Shown here piece by piece: positions 30,939-39,840 of a stretch of 64,000 nt of DNA. The DNA comes from Deltaproteobacteria bacterium YD0425bin51 (GTDB taxonomy: Bacteria > Desulfobacterota > Desulfobacteria > Desulfobacterales > YD0425bin51), in the NCBI GenBank assembly GCA_002753225.1, contig PDZS01000023.1:1-64000 (forward strand). Direction: 5' to 3'. Each line of letters begins with the position of its first letter. Position 1 is the first letter of the stretch. A program made the translations under genes and the position numbers. The notes under the pieces are model-generated. The model ran no database searches. It was given only the letters and a program-made list of their open reading frames with translations, and was not told the origin of the DNA.

Positions 30939-33065
30939 TTATCTATTAAAAATGTTTACAAATTCCTGCATTGCTTTCCCAACTATAAGATTTTTATCCC
31001 CATTTAATTTAGCACTAACTATATCTGGTTTATTTAAATATTTACTGAAATCCTCTGCTATATATATTCTATTTTCATATTGCATGTTAATATAAAGATC
31101 GCCATTTGAAGAAGAGCAATAGAAACCTTCTTTTATTAGTCCTGTCCATTCATTATCATAAAAAGATACAAACCTAAATATTTCTTTGCCTAAAGATAAA
31201 TCCCAAAGTATTTGTGTACCATCTATACTTGCTGAAACTGCTCTGTCTCCATTTGGATGAAAGACTACTGAGGTAATCAATTGAGGATGACCAACAAATG
31301 TTGATAATATTTTTCCTGAATCCATATCCCACAATTTCAGATTATTATTTATTCCAGCTAAAAGTACAATATTTTTTGTTGGATGAAATGCAACTGCAGT
31401 TGAGCTGTATCCCTTGATTTGGCGAATCATTTTGCCTGTATCTGTTTCCCAAACAGCTAAAGTTTTATCACCACTCCCTGAAATAAAGTATTTACCATCT
31501 GCATTAAATACAAGCGAGTTAATAAAACCTATTTGACCTGTAAAAGATTTGTTCTCTTTTTGAGATCCTATTTCCCACAACTTAATTATCCCATCTCTTC
31601 CACCAGAAATAAATTGTTTGCCTTTTGGATGAAATGCAATGCACATAACACCTTTAGAATGACCATAGCAACTTGATAATTCTTTCCCTTTATCTATTTC
31701 CCATATCTTTATAATCCCATCCTCACTTCCAGAAGCAGCAATTTTACCATTTTTTTCAAAAGTAACTGTAGAAATAGGGGATTTATGTCCTAAAAAAGAA
31801 GATATGATCTTTCCTGTTTTAATGTCCCAAAGTTTAAGTGCCGCATCAATAGAGCCTGATAAAATATTATCAGAATTAGGACTAAATGCACAAGAAAGTA
31901 CACCACCTTTATAATTAGGGTCTTTAAAAGTTTGTACCTGCTGGCCAGAGTTTATGTTCCATAATTTAAGAGATCCATCTCCTATTCCGCTTGAAAGGAT
32001 ATATTTCCCATCTGGACTTATATCCAAATGAAAAACATTTATGGCATTTCTACCAAAGACATTTACTTTTTCTCCTGTGGATATATGGGATAATATTAAA
32101 ATAGGTTTACTGTCACCTTTAGCAAGAATTGCAAACTTATCATCTTGCAGTAAACTAACTGCTGACACTTGTCCAATAGAGGTATTTTTAATGTTTTTCC
32201 CAGTTGCTGTATCCCAAATATTCATTGTTCCTTCTTTGCTTACTGAAATGATTTGTTCTCCATTTGAGCTAAATTTTGCACAAACAATTTGTCCTTTATG
32301 TTCATTATATGAGATAAGTTTATTTCCTGTTTTTACATCCCATAGGATAATTTCTCCATCCATACTCCCAGATAATATTTTTTTACCATCATGGGCAAAA
32401 CGTATCGTGGAAATATTATTATTATGTCCAGATAAAGTATTAAGCTCCCTTCCTGTTTTAGTTTCCCAAATTTTTATCAAATTATCTCTTCCTCCAGAAG
32501 CTATAAGCCTGCTATCAGGGGTAAAATCAAGACAAAGAATTCCTTGTAGATGACCTGAAAGGCTCCTTATTTCTTTTCCTTTTTTTAAATCCCAGAGTTT
32601 AATAATTCCACTCCACCCACCAGAAAGCCCATACTTTGAATTTGGAGAAAGAGCAACAGCATAAACGTTATCTGTATGACCAGTAAAGTTATATACTTCT
32701 TCCCCTGTCTTTACATTCCAAAGCCTAACAGTTTTATCCCATCCACCAGAAAGGATATATTTACCATTAGCGCCATAAGAAACAGAAACTACAGGCTGAG
32801 TATGGCCCAAAAAAGTTTTAACTTCTTTACCAGTATCAATGTTCCATAACTTGACAGTCTTATCAAGACTCCCTGAAGCTACAAATTTACCATCAAAACT
32901 AGTTGCTAAACTAGCAATTCGCTCAAAATGTCCCATTTGGAAAAAAACTTGTGGAGGAGAAACTAAAGTAGCATCTTTAACAGTTTTTTTATTGAATAAA
33001 CGATTACATGAAATTATTGATAATAAAATAATAAGAACAAATAATATTGATTTTATGATTTTCAT
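30939..33065 (-). CDS. WD40-repeat lipoprotein with about 14 repeats
   Basis: MKIIKSILFVLIILLSIISC is a lipoprotein signal with Cys20. From ~45 to ~640 there are about 14 WD40 repeats (GH...LWNIDTGKEV, LWNVKTGEEV, LWDLKKGKEI, IWETKTGREL and so on). Most end in the canonical LW/IW-D/N/E-x-x-TG; repeat 7 (SHISTGEKV) is the most degenerate. Fourteen repeats would make two seven-bladed propellers, a protein-binding platform anchored at the outer or inner membrane. A ~65-residue non-repeat tail closes it. The gene overlaps the upstream MORN gene by 4 bp. Partner unknown. Confidence 0.88.
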   Translation of the reverse strand: MKIIKSILFVLIILLSIISCNRLFNKKTVKDATLVSPPQVFFQMGHFERIASLATSFDGKFVASGSLDKTVKLWNIDTGKEVKTFLGHTQPVVSVSYGANGKYILSGGWDKTVRLWNVKTGEEVYNFTGHTDNVYAVALSPNSKYGLSGGWSGIIKLWDLKKGKEIRSLSGHLQGILCLDFTPDSRLIASGGRDNLIKIWETKTGRELNTLSGHNNNISTIRFAHDGKKILSGSMDGEIILWDVKTGNKLISYNEHKGQIVCAKFSSNGEQIISVSKEGTMNIWDTATGKNIKNTSIGQVSAVSLLQDDKFAILAKGDSKPILILSHISTGEKVNVFGRNAINVFHLDISPDGKYILSSGIGDGSLKLWNINSGQQVQTFKDPNYKGGVLSCAFSPNSDNILSGSIDAALKLWDIKTGKIISSFLGHKSPISTVTFEKNGKIAASGSEDGIIKIWEIDKGKELSSCYGHSKGVMCIAFHPKGKQFISGGRDGIIKLWEIGSQKENKSFTGQIGFINSLVFNADGKYFISGSGDKTLAVWETDTGKMIRQIKGYSSTAVAFHPTKNIVLLAGINNNLKLWDMDSGKILSTFVGHPQLITSVVFHPNGDRAVSASIDGTQILWDLSLGKEIFRFVSFYDNEWTGLIKEGFYCSSSNGDLYINMQYENRIYIAEDFSKYLNKPDIVSAKLNGDKNLIVGKAMQEFVNIFNR

Positions 33066-33718
33066 TGTTTTATATACTCTCCTTTTGAAAACTTACCTTC
33101 TTGTTTACGTCCATCAGGATAGAGCAGAGTTCCGATACCTTCTGGATAGCCGTCTTTAAATTCACCTACATATTTGCGTTTATCTGGATAATAAAAAGTA
33201 CCATGTCCATTAAATTGACTATCCTTAAAATCTCCTTCGTATTTAGCTCCGTCAGGAAAAGTCAGTTCACCTTTTCCTTCCATTTTGTCGTTATTGTAAG
33301 AGCCAACATATTTCCTCCCATCTTTCCAAGTAAAGATACCTTGCCCATGCCTTTTTTCTCCTCTAAGTTCGCCTTCATATTTGCGTCCATCAGGAAAAAT
33401 TACCTCTCCATGACCATCCCATTTATCATCCTTATAATCTCCTCTATATAAAATTCCATCAGGAAACTTGTAGGTTCCTTTTCCATGAAGTTTATCTTGC
33501 TTAAATTCTCCATAATACCATCTTCCATCAGGAGAGGAGAATTCACCACGGCCATGTTTCATCCCATTTTTGAATTGACCCTCATATTTAGAACCGTCAG
33601 AATATGAAAGAGTACCATTTCCATTAACGCAATCCCCTTTAACACACTTTTCAGTTTGGCAATAAGCATTTAAAATAATAAAAGGGTAGCTTAATAACAA
33701 ATAAAGAATAAATTTCAT
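33062..33718 (-). CDS. Secreted MORN-repeat protein
   Basis: After a signal peptide (MKFILYLLLSYPFIILNAYC) come about eight MORN repeats with the YxGxF/DxxG-HGxGxxxxPDG pattern (YEGQFKNGMKHGRGEFSSPDG; YYGEFKQDKLHGKGTYKFPDG; and so on). MORN repeats form a beta-strand spiral that binds partners or membranes. I chose the ATG at 33718, 6 bases after AAGGAG; the ATG at 33724 touches the ribosome binding site. It is the first gene of a two-gene unit with the WD40 lipoprotein (4-bp overlap). Confidence 0.85.
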   Translation of the reverse strand: MKFILYLLLSYPFIILNAYCQTEKCVKGDCVNGNGTLSYSDGSKYEGQFKNGMKHGRGEFSSPDGRWYYGEFKQDKLHGKGTYKFPDGILYRGDYKDDKWDGHGEVIFPDGRKYEGELRGEKRHGQGIFTWKDGRKYVGSYNNDKMEGKGELTFPDGAKYEGDFKDSQFNGHGTFYYPDKRKYVGEFKDGYPEGIGTLLYPDGRKQEGKFSKGEYIKQ

Positions 33719-33785
33719 ATGCATCTCCTTAAAAAATTAGTTATATTCCATTGTTATTCAAGAAGCTTAAATATTCAACAAAAAA

Positions 33786-33819
33786 ATGGGTTGACCCATG
33801 ATTATCATTTCTGTATAGA
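33786..33819 (+). promoter_or_regulatory. Sigma-70 promoter with overlapping small palindrome
   Basis: TTGACC (33791-33796), a 17-base spacer and TATAGA (33814-33819) lie 50 bp before the ATG at 33869. The -35 box lies inside ATGGGTTGACCCAT (33786-33799; 6-bp arms), a possible operator. The rest of the 144-bp gap holds nothing else I can identify. Confidence 0.55.
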
Positions 33820-33868
33820 TACTTGGTATTAAAATTATTAAAAATTATAACTCAAGTAAGAGAATATT

Positions 33869-34795
33869 ATGACTAAAGAAATTTTTATAAAAAGAGCTAT
33901 AACTGGACTTACTGTAATAATAATATTTTGCACTATATCTTTTTCATTGCTAGCGCTATACAAAACCATGACTATTTTTCAAATAATGGGGAATAAGCAA
34001 AGTAAAAATGATTCTAATGAATCTGTTATTTTAGTAAAAAAAAATTCCAAACCTATAACAAATACTGTTGAAACTAAGACAGAAAAAGAAAAAATTATAT
34101 CAAATCAAGATAATCATCAATTAATTAAAGAAACTGATTTAAAAATTAAGCTTTTTGGAACAGTAACAGGAAAAGATGTTGATTCCTTTGCTATTATTGA
34201 TGATTTATCAACAGGAAAAAGAACGTTGTATAAAGTAGGAGATGTTATACTAGGAGCTAGCATAAAAGAAATATTTAGAAAAAAAATTACATTAATTAGA
34301 GAAGGAAAAGAAGAATTTTTATCTTTAAAAGAGCAAAATACCCCACAGGAAACAATAGAGACAGCTTCTGAAAATCCAAGTGAGCATCAAACTGTTCCTC
34401 AAGAAAATCAAGGGAATGCACCTACTAAATTCACTTCCATAACTGTTGGAAAATCTAAAGGCTTGAAAATTACAAATATAGAACCAGAATCACTTTTATC
34501 TCAGATGGGACTGAGGGATAATGATGTTATCACACTAGTGAATGGCAAACCTGTTGATTCTATTCATAAATTATCTTCAGCAACAAGTGATAATAGCAGA
34601 AACGCTTCACCTACCGTTAGATTAGAAATTTTAAGAGATGGAAAGCAGGAAAATATAGAAGTTGATACAGAAACCATTAAGAAAAAGTTTATGGAAAATA
34701 GAAGTACAAGGGCTACTAGAACAAAAAAAGAAGTTAAAAAAGATGATGTAAAAGAAGTTAAAGAAATTAAAGAGTCAGGTGAAACGCAGAATTAA
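33869..34795 (+). CDS. GspC-like inner-membrane protein with HR and PDZ domains
   Basis: The 308-residue protein has one transmembrane helix (~11-31), a GspC homology-region-like domain (91-153: LKIKLFGTVTG, AIIDDLSTGKRTLYKVGD, GASIKEIFRKKITLI, EEFLSL) and a PDZ domain (~196-266: LKITNIEPESLLSQMGLRDNDVI, VNGKPV). It ends in a Lys/Glu-rich tail. In type II secretion GspC connects the inner-membrane platform to the secretin. No other gsp gene is here; instead it overlaps an exopolysaccharide export gene by 17 bp. It may have been recruited as an adaptor for the export pore; that is inference. Confidence 0.8.
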   Translation: MTKEIFIKRAITGLTVIIIFCTISFSLLALYKTMTIFQIMGNKQSKNDSNESVILVKKNSKPITNTVETKTEKEKIISNQDNHQLIKETDLKIKLFGTVTGKDVDSFAIIDDLSTGKRTLYKVGDVILGASIKEIFRKKITLIREGKEEFLSLKEQNTPQETIETASENPSEHQTVPQENQGNAPTKFTSITVGKSKGLKITNIEPESLLSQMGLRDNDVITLVNGKPVDSIHKLSSATSDNSRNASPTVRLEILRDGKQENIEVDTETIKKKFMENRSTRATRTKKEVKKDDVKEVKEIKESGETQN

Positions 34796-37034
34796 AATTA
34801 TTAAATTCTTAATTTCGTCATTTTTGCAAGTAATATTTTTATTTTCAAATATTGTCAATGCTGGGAATAAGGATATTACTCTAAAATGGGACCCAAACAC
34901 TGAAGAAAATATAACATGCTATAAAATATACTACGATACAGATTCTAAATCCCCTTACAAGCCTGAAAAAGAAGATTGTGCAAAAGAAGGTCCTCCTCCA
35001 ATTATCGTTGGTAAAAACTTAAGTCAGTTTACCTTGCACGGTTTGAATCAATCAAAAGATTATTTTTTCACCATAACTGCATTCAATGAGACTTCTGGAT
35101 TAGAAAGCGAAGAGGCTGATTTAGTCGTTGCAAAAAGCTTAAAAAATCCAAAAGAAATAAATCCAAAAGAACTTATTGAAACCGATGATAATAACGATAA
35201 TATCAGCGCTGGAGATGCAATATCAATAAGCATTCCTAATCAGCCTCCAATGAGTCAAAATTATGATGTTGATCCTGATGGATACATATATATGGTATTA
35301 CTCGGAAAATTAAACATCCAAGATTTAACTATAGCAGGACTACAGGAACTATTGATAAACAAGCTTCAAAAATTTATGGATAAAGTAGCGCCTCCTGAAA
35401 TTCGTTTTATTTCAAGGCAGCGTTTTGTCTTTATAAAAGGTGGGGTCAGCTATCAGGGATGGTACCGTGTACCAGTTGTTAATACTCTTGATGAATTAGT
35501 TCAAAGTGCTGGAGGTCTTGTAGAAAATATAGATATTCAGAAAGTTACACTAAAACGTAAAACAAAAGATGGAATAATTCAAATACCGATTAAAGGAAAA
35601 ATAAAGTTATATCCATCTGATATTATACAAATACCAGAGCCTCCAAAATTAAAAGAAAAAATTGATTCAGGAGATTTATTGTTATTGCGCATACCTAGTG
35701 AAAAAAATACTGGAGTAACAGCTGACGCTCAATACCGTCAAAATCAGGTTGAAGTGGATCGTTTTGGATATTTACCTACTCCTGAATATGGAAATATTTA
35801 TGTTAAAAAATTGACTATAGAGGAAGTAAGTAAAACATTGACTGACAGGCTGCCTAAATATCTATCTCAATCTTCAAAAGCTCAAGCAAGTATTATTGAA
35901 AAAAGGCACTATATTCAGGTTTTGGGGCATGTTAAAAACCCTGGCTGGTACAATTTACCTGAAATGGCAAATATTGAAATGGCAATTAATTCAGGAGGAG
36001 GAACTTTAGACGGAGCTGTTATGAATGAGATAACAATTCGTCGTTACTATGAAGATGAACTTAAGCATATTAAGGTCAATTTATTTCAATATGCAATAAC
36101 AGGAGATGAAAGACTACTCCCACCTCTGCATGAAAATGATATGATATTTGTGCCAATATCATCAACTGTTGGAAATATTAAAAGAACCCTTAGTCCATTG
36201 AATCCCCCCCCAGCAACCCTTGAAAAAGAGTCTAAAAGACAAGTACAAATTTTAGGAGCAATAAAGGATCCAGGAGTTTATGAGCCTACTGAAAAAATGG
36301 ACTTATTAGATTTACTAGTAAAAGCTAGAGGTGAGACAGATGATGCTGATTTAGCAGATGTTCAAATTATAAGAAATAATAAAACACTTAAGTATAATTT
36401 AAAACAGCTATTATTAGAAGAAAAATTAGATATCCCTAAGATTCAGGATGGAGATATAGTCCGTATAGCTCACTTGGAAAAACAGGGATATATAAAAAAA
36501 GCTACACGTCAAAAGATACGTATTATTGGAGCAGTAGTAAAACCAGGTGGTTATGAATATATTGATAACATGGATTTGATAGATTTGATAGCAATGGCAG
36601 ATGGACCACATGAAGCTGCAGATTTAAGTAAAATAATGCTTTATCGTGACAATAGAGTAGAACATTTTGATTTAGAAGGCTTTTTTGCAGATGCTGCAAA
36701 AAAACGAGGAGAAGCACCTAAAGTGCAAAGCGGAGATTTGGTTCAAGTAAGCTATATAAAAAGAAAAGACTATGTAAATGAAAGTAATATATATGTTTTA
36801 GGTAAAGTAAGAAACTCTGGAGAATTTCAACTTAAACAAGGAATGACTGTTATTCAGGCAATTTCTTTAGCAGGTGGACTAGACGACTGGGCAGACACAG
36901 ATAATATTATGATTATCAGGATGGTAAACGGGAAACAATTAAACATTCCTTACAGCTTTAACACAGGTATTAGGGGTAATTATCCAGAATTGAATGCAAG
37001 ACTTCAGGCGCAAGACGTTGTCTATGTCCCATAG
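34779..37034 (+). CDS. Polysaccharide export (OPX/Wza-like) protein with FN3 and five SLBB domains
   Basis: The 751-residue protein has a signal peptide (1-28, cleavage near VNA; no lipobox Cys) and a fibronectin type III domain (~30-118). There are two Poly_export-like domains (~140-212: ISAGDAISISIP, DPDGYIYMVLLGKL; ~295-375: DSGDLLLLRIP, VDRFGYLPTPEYG) and SLBB domains at ~216-286, ~378-458, ~486-565, ~577-660 and ~670-750 (each with a 'hV.G.V..PG.Y' motif, for example IQVLGHVKNPGWYNL). OPX proteins carry capsule or slime polymers through the outer membrane. Start is GTG inside the previous gene (17-bp overlap). Length is well above Wza (~380). Confidence 0.85.
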   Translation: MKRRIKIIKFLISSFLQVIFLFSNIVNAGNKDITLKWDPNTEENITCYKIYYDTDSKSPYKPEKEDCAKEGPPPIIVGKNLSQFTLHGLNQSKDYFFTITAFNETSGLESEEADLVVAKSLKNPKEINPKELIETDDNNDNISAGDAISISIPNQPPMSQNYDVDPDGYIYMVLLGKLNIQDLTIAGLQELLINKLQKFMDKVAPPEIRFISRQRFVFIKGGVSYQGWYRVPVVNTLDELVQSAGGLVENIDIQKVTLKRKTKDGIIQIPIKGKIKLYPSDIIQIPEPPKLKEKIDSGDLLLLRIPSEKNTGVTADAQYRQNQVEVDRFGYLPTPEYGNIYVKKLTIEEVSKTLTDRLPKYLSQSSKAQASIIEKRHYIQVLGHVKNPGWYNLPEMANIEMAINSGGGTLDGAVMNEITIRRYYEDELKHIKVNLFQYAITGDERLLPPLHENDMIFVPISSTVGNIKRTLSPLNPPPATLEKESKRQVQILGAIKDPGVYEPTEKMDLLDLLVKARGETDDADLADVQIIRNNKTLKYNLKQLLLEEKLDIPKIQDGDIVRIAHLEKQGYIKKATRQKIRIIGAVVKPGGYEYIDNMDLIDLIAMADGPHEAADLSKIMLYRDNRVEHFDLEGFFADAAKKRGEAPKVQSGDLVQVSYIKRKDYVNESNIYVLGKVRNSGEFQLKQGMTVIQAISLAGGLDDWADTDNIMIIRMVNGKQLNIPYSFNTGIRGNYPELNARLQAQDVVYVP

Positions 37035-38304
37035 ACATATTTTAATAACGACTTTATGCTTAGTTTGTTTAAAAATCCCATCCCCTTTAATGGGATCCTA
37101 TTTTGAACTAAAACCAGAAATTCTAATAACAAATATTTATGATGATAATATATTATTAGAAAATCAAAAAAATAAAGCAGATAACATACTGACACTTTCC
37201 CCAAGTATAAATTTAAATCATAAAACTTATAATAATCAGGTATTTTTCTCATATTTCCCAACTTTTGTAAAATATTTTAAATATTCAAATTACAACACAA
37301 TACGCCATAATGCAAAAATAGATTTGAACCACCATATATCAAAATATCTTTGGTTTGATATAAAAGAAGTTTATTTAAAATCAGAAGAAGCATATGAGCC
37401 AGACCAACTTAACCCAAATATACGACATTCTGGGAAAAGTTATCAAAGAAATGCAGCATATTTGGGATTAAACTATCAGTTTGGCCAAGAAGATTTAGCT
37501 ATGATTGAATACAATCATAATATTTTGGATAATAATGACGAAAATTTGGATAATGCCTTAGAACAAGGCCCAACTTGCACTTTATCATACTGGTTTGATA
37601 TTCGAAATGGTTTTTCTTTAAGTTTTCAATTACTCGATAATAGGTTTAACAGACAAAATAGATCACCTATCGGGGATGACTTCAAAAGTTATAACAGTTC
37701 ACTACGTTATACCCATCGCTTTGATAAATACAGTAAAACCTACGCGGATTATAAAATATCTGATAGAATTTTTAAGGGACAAACTCCAGACTATAGCGTG
37801 CATAATTTTTTTTTAGGATTAGATTATGCCATTTCTGCCAACAGCACATTATCAACTGGTACTGGCTATTATAATCAGCAGATTGAGACTTCAAAAGATA
37901 CAAAGGGTATCCTTTTTGAAGCTAACATCACCACTAAAAAAGATAATATTACTATCAATGTCGGAGCAAAAAAAGGATGGGATGAAAGCTTTATTTCAGC
38001 TGAATCAAAAGGGTTTACAAAATACTCAAGCATTAGTACTAATATTCAATACCAGATATCAGATAAATTCAACTCATATGGAAAAGCTTCTTATCGGGAA
38101 AATCAAGGCACAGATGATTTGGTGGATCAAACTTATGAAGGAAGTATTGGTTTTAATATTGAGTTTTTTGATTGGTATACCTTTTCTTTAGATTACACTT
38201 ATCGTACACGTAAAAGCGACTTAAAAGAATCTGAATACAATGATAATCGTATTATGTTAAATTTTTCAGCTTCAAAATCATTTAAAGATTTACTAACGAA
38301 TTAA
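37024..38304 (+). CDS. Outer-membrane beta-barrel protein of the EPS locus
   Basis: A signal peptide (cleavage near PLMG) precedes ~400 residues of alternating amphipathic strands rich in aromatic residues (for example VFFSYFPTFVKYF, AAYLGLNYQFG, FSLSFQLLDNRF, TFSLDYTYRT) with no cysteine-rich or catalytic motif. This is a typical beta-barrel profile. Position between an OPX protein and envelope lipoproteins suggests an EPS- or PEP-CTERM-system-associated barrel. ATG 37024 is preferred over 36994 because a signal peptide follows it; it overlaps the OPX gene by 11 bp. The last 12 bp overlap the convergent OmpA-type gene. Confidence 0.78.
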   Translation: MSHRHILITTLCLVCLKIPSPLMGSYFELKPEILITNIYDDNILLENQKNKADNILTLSPSINLNHKTYNNQVFFSYFPTFVKYFKYSNYNTIRHNAKIDLNHHISKYLWFDIKEVYLKSEEAYEPDQLNPNIRHSGKSYQRNAAYLGLNYQFGQEDLAMIEYNHNILDNNDENLDNALEQGPTCTLSYWFDIRNGFSLSFQLLDNRFNRQNRSPIGDDFKSYNSSLRYTHRFDKYSKTYADYKISDRIFKGQTPDYSVHNFFLGLDYAISANSTLSTGTGYYNQQIETSKDTKGILFEANITTKKDNITINVGAKKGWDESFISAESKGFTKYSSISTNIQYQISDKFNSYGKASYRENQGTDDLVDQTYEGSIGFNIEFFDWYTFSLDYTYRTRKSDLKESEYNDNRIMLNFSASKSFKDLLTN

Positions 38305-39288
38305 TAAAATTTCTGTCCTTCTATTTAAAGCCCTTGCTGCATCTGAGTCTTCATTTACAACTGGATTTTTTAATCCAAAACTTTTAGGATGAATACGATT
38401 TTGAGCTATACCTTTTTTAATAAAATATTCTGTAATAATAACTGCTCTTTTTTCAGATAGACCTATATTATATGCTTCAGTCCCAATGTTATCCGTATAT
38501 CCCCTTATTTCCATTTTTAAATTAGGATTCTTTACTAAAACTTTAATAATTGTATCTAATAACGAGTAGTATTTTGGTTTTATATCATAACGATTAAAAT
38601 CAAATAATACATTTTCAATAAGCCAGCATCCTTTATCATTAACAGGAGCAGATAAAGGAGTATCAAGGCATTTATCTAAATTATCTGGCACCCCATCTTT
38701 ATCTGTATCTTTAGTTTTCTCGACACTTATAGTTTTTTCACTAGGTTTGATTTGCTGGGGCAACTCTTTTGCAGCAAGATAATTTAAAATGTTACCATCG
38801 TTAAACATAAGTGCTACTGCCTGACTTATAGCACAGTCACAGCTTTCATATAAATCTTTTGTATTTCCAGATACTTCATAATTAACACGATAATTATCCC
38901 CAGTTTCTGCATGTAAAATTATTGTACAGGTAATATCTCTAAACTTCCAAACCAAATAAGCATTTGTAACAGCAAGTTTTAAGAACTTATCTGCGTCATC
39001 TATTATTTTAGTCTTCCTTTTTTTAAATTCCATATTCAATACATTAATTGCAGTTTGTGTCCAAAAAAATAAATCAGCGCTCCATTTGTGTTTGTATTTT
39101 CCAAGGATTATTTTAGTATTATGAGCCTGTACATTTAAAACTGTAACTTTATCAACTATTTTAAAGTTTGGGTTTATAATCATACTAGCTTTAATAGGAA
39201 TAGCCTTTGGAATATAAAACCTGCCCATACAACCTGTTTCAAAAAAAAGTATAGTTATTAAAGTCAATAATCCGGAATATTTAAACAT
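38293..39288 (-). CDS. OmpA-family lipoprotein
   Basis: A 331-residue lipoprotein (FFETGC, Cys20). The N-terminal ~180 residues resemble a DUF-type adaptor with a CDCAISQA segment. They are followed by a calcium-binding thrombospondin-type 3 motif (DTDKDGVPDNLDKC) and a C-terminal OmpA peptidoglycan-binding domain (VLFDFNRYDIKPKY, IRGYTDNIGTEAYNIGLSEKRA, RIHPKSFG). It tethers an envelope complex to peptidoglycan. Its last 12 bp overlap the end of the barrel gene. It lies 5 bp after the DUF4156-like lipoprotein. Confidence 0.86.
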   Translation of the reverse strand: MFKYSGLLTLITILFFETGCMGRFYIPKAIPIKASMIINPNFKIVDKVTVLNVQAHNTKIILGKYKHKWSADLFFWTQTAINVLNMEFKKRKTKIIDDADKFLKLAVTNAYLVWKFRDITCTIILHAETGDNYRVNYEVSGNTKDLYESCDCAISQAVALMFNDGNILNYLAAKELPQQIKPSEKTISVEKTKDTDKDGVPDNLDKCLDTPLSAPVNDKGCWLIENVLFDFNRYDIKPKYYSLLDTIIKVLVKNPNLKMEIRGYTDNIGTEAYNIGLSEKRAVIITEYFIKKGIAQNRIHPKSFGLKNPVVNEDSDAARALNRRTEILLIR

Positions 39289-39293
39289 ATTAA

Positions 39294-39827
39294 CTATTTT
39301 TTTCCTTTTTTAGAATCTGTTATTTCATATAAACGTCTAAGGGTATCTTCATCGCTAATCCATTTTCCACCTTTAGCTTCACAGGAAATCTTATCTTTTG
39401 CTTTTGGAATCCAAACATTATTTTTTGCCTCACAATCTTCCTGAGACATTGCATCAAAAGACTTCCCTTTTGCATCTTGACAACGGTCAATATCCATACG
39501 TCCATCAGATCTTTGACAAATAGCACAAAAATAAGCTTCACCTATGAAATTTCTATAATTTCCTAAATTAACAAAAAGATGGGTAGCACCAACTTCTGCA
39601 GCATTATCTAAAATTTCATGTAAAGCATTATTATATGCTACTTTAGGTGTAAACCATAAATATGACCATCCCCGTACATTGGCTATAAAATTACATCGTG
39701 ATTCCAAATCATGGGCTTGTTCTGGAGAAACCAGTCTGACTAAAGATGCCCTTGTTGTAATATCTGTTGCACAAGCATTAAGAAATAGTGATGTAAACAA
39801 AGAGATAAACATTATTATGTTTTTCAT
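39294..39827 (-). CDS. DUF4156-like lipoprotein with cysteine-rich tail
   Basis: A 177-residue lipoprotein (SLFLNAC, Cys19). The middle (VRLVSPEQAHDLESRCNFIANVRG, ALHEILDNAAEVGATHLFV) fits DUF4156-type envelope lipoproteins. The C-terminal half is unusual: CAIC (101-104), C116, and two copies of CEAKxxxWI (C132 and C149), which may form disulfides or bind metal. Function unknown. It lies between Wzz and the OmpA-type gene in the same direction. Confidence 0.72.
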   Translation of the reverse strand: MKNIIMFISLFTSLFLNACATDITTRASLVRLVSPEQAHDLESRCNFIANVRGWSYLWFTPKVAYNNALHEILDNAAEVGATHLFVNLGNYRNFIGEAYFCAICQRSDGRMDIDRCQDAKGKSFDAMSQEDCEAKNNVWIPKAKDKISCEAKGGKWISDEDTLRRLYEITDSKKGKK

Positions 39828-39840
39828 AAAAATAGCTTAC

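Noticed and set aside
32041..32553. Plus-strand frame of 170 codons inside the WD40 gene
   Set aside because: It is antisense to the repeats and its length follows from their regular codon pattern; no domain and no ribosome binding site.
33062..33718. Tandem nucleotide repeats as a CRISPR or satellite array
   Set aside because: The periodicity comes from MORN protein repeats with differing codons and no identical spacers.
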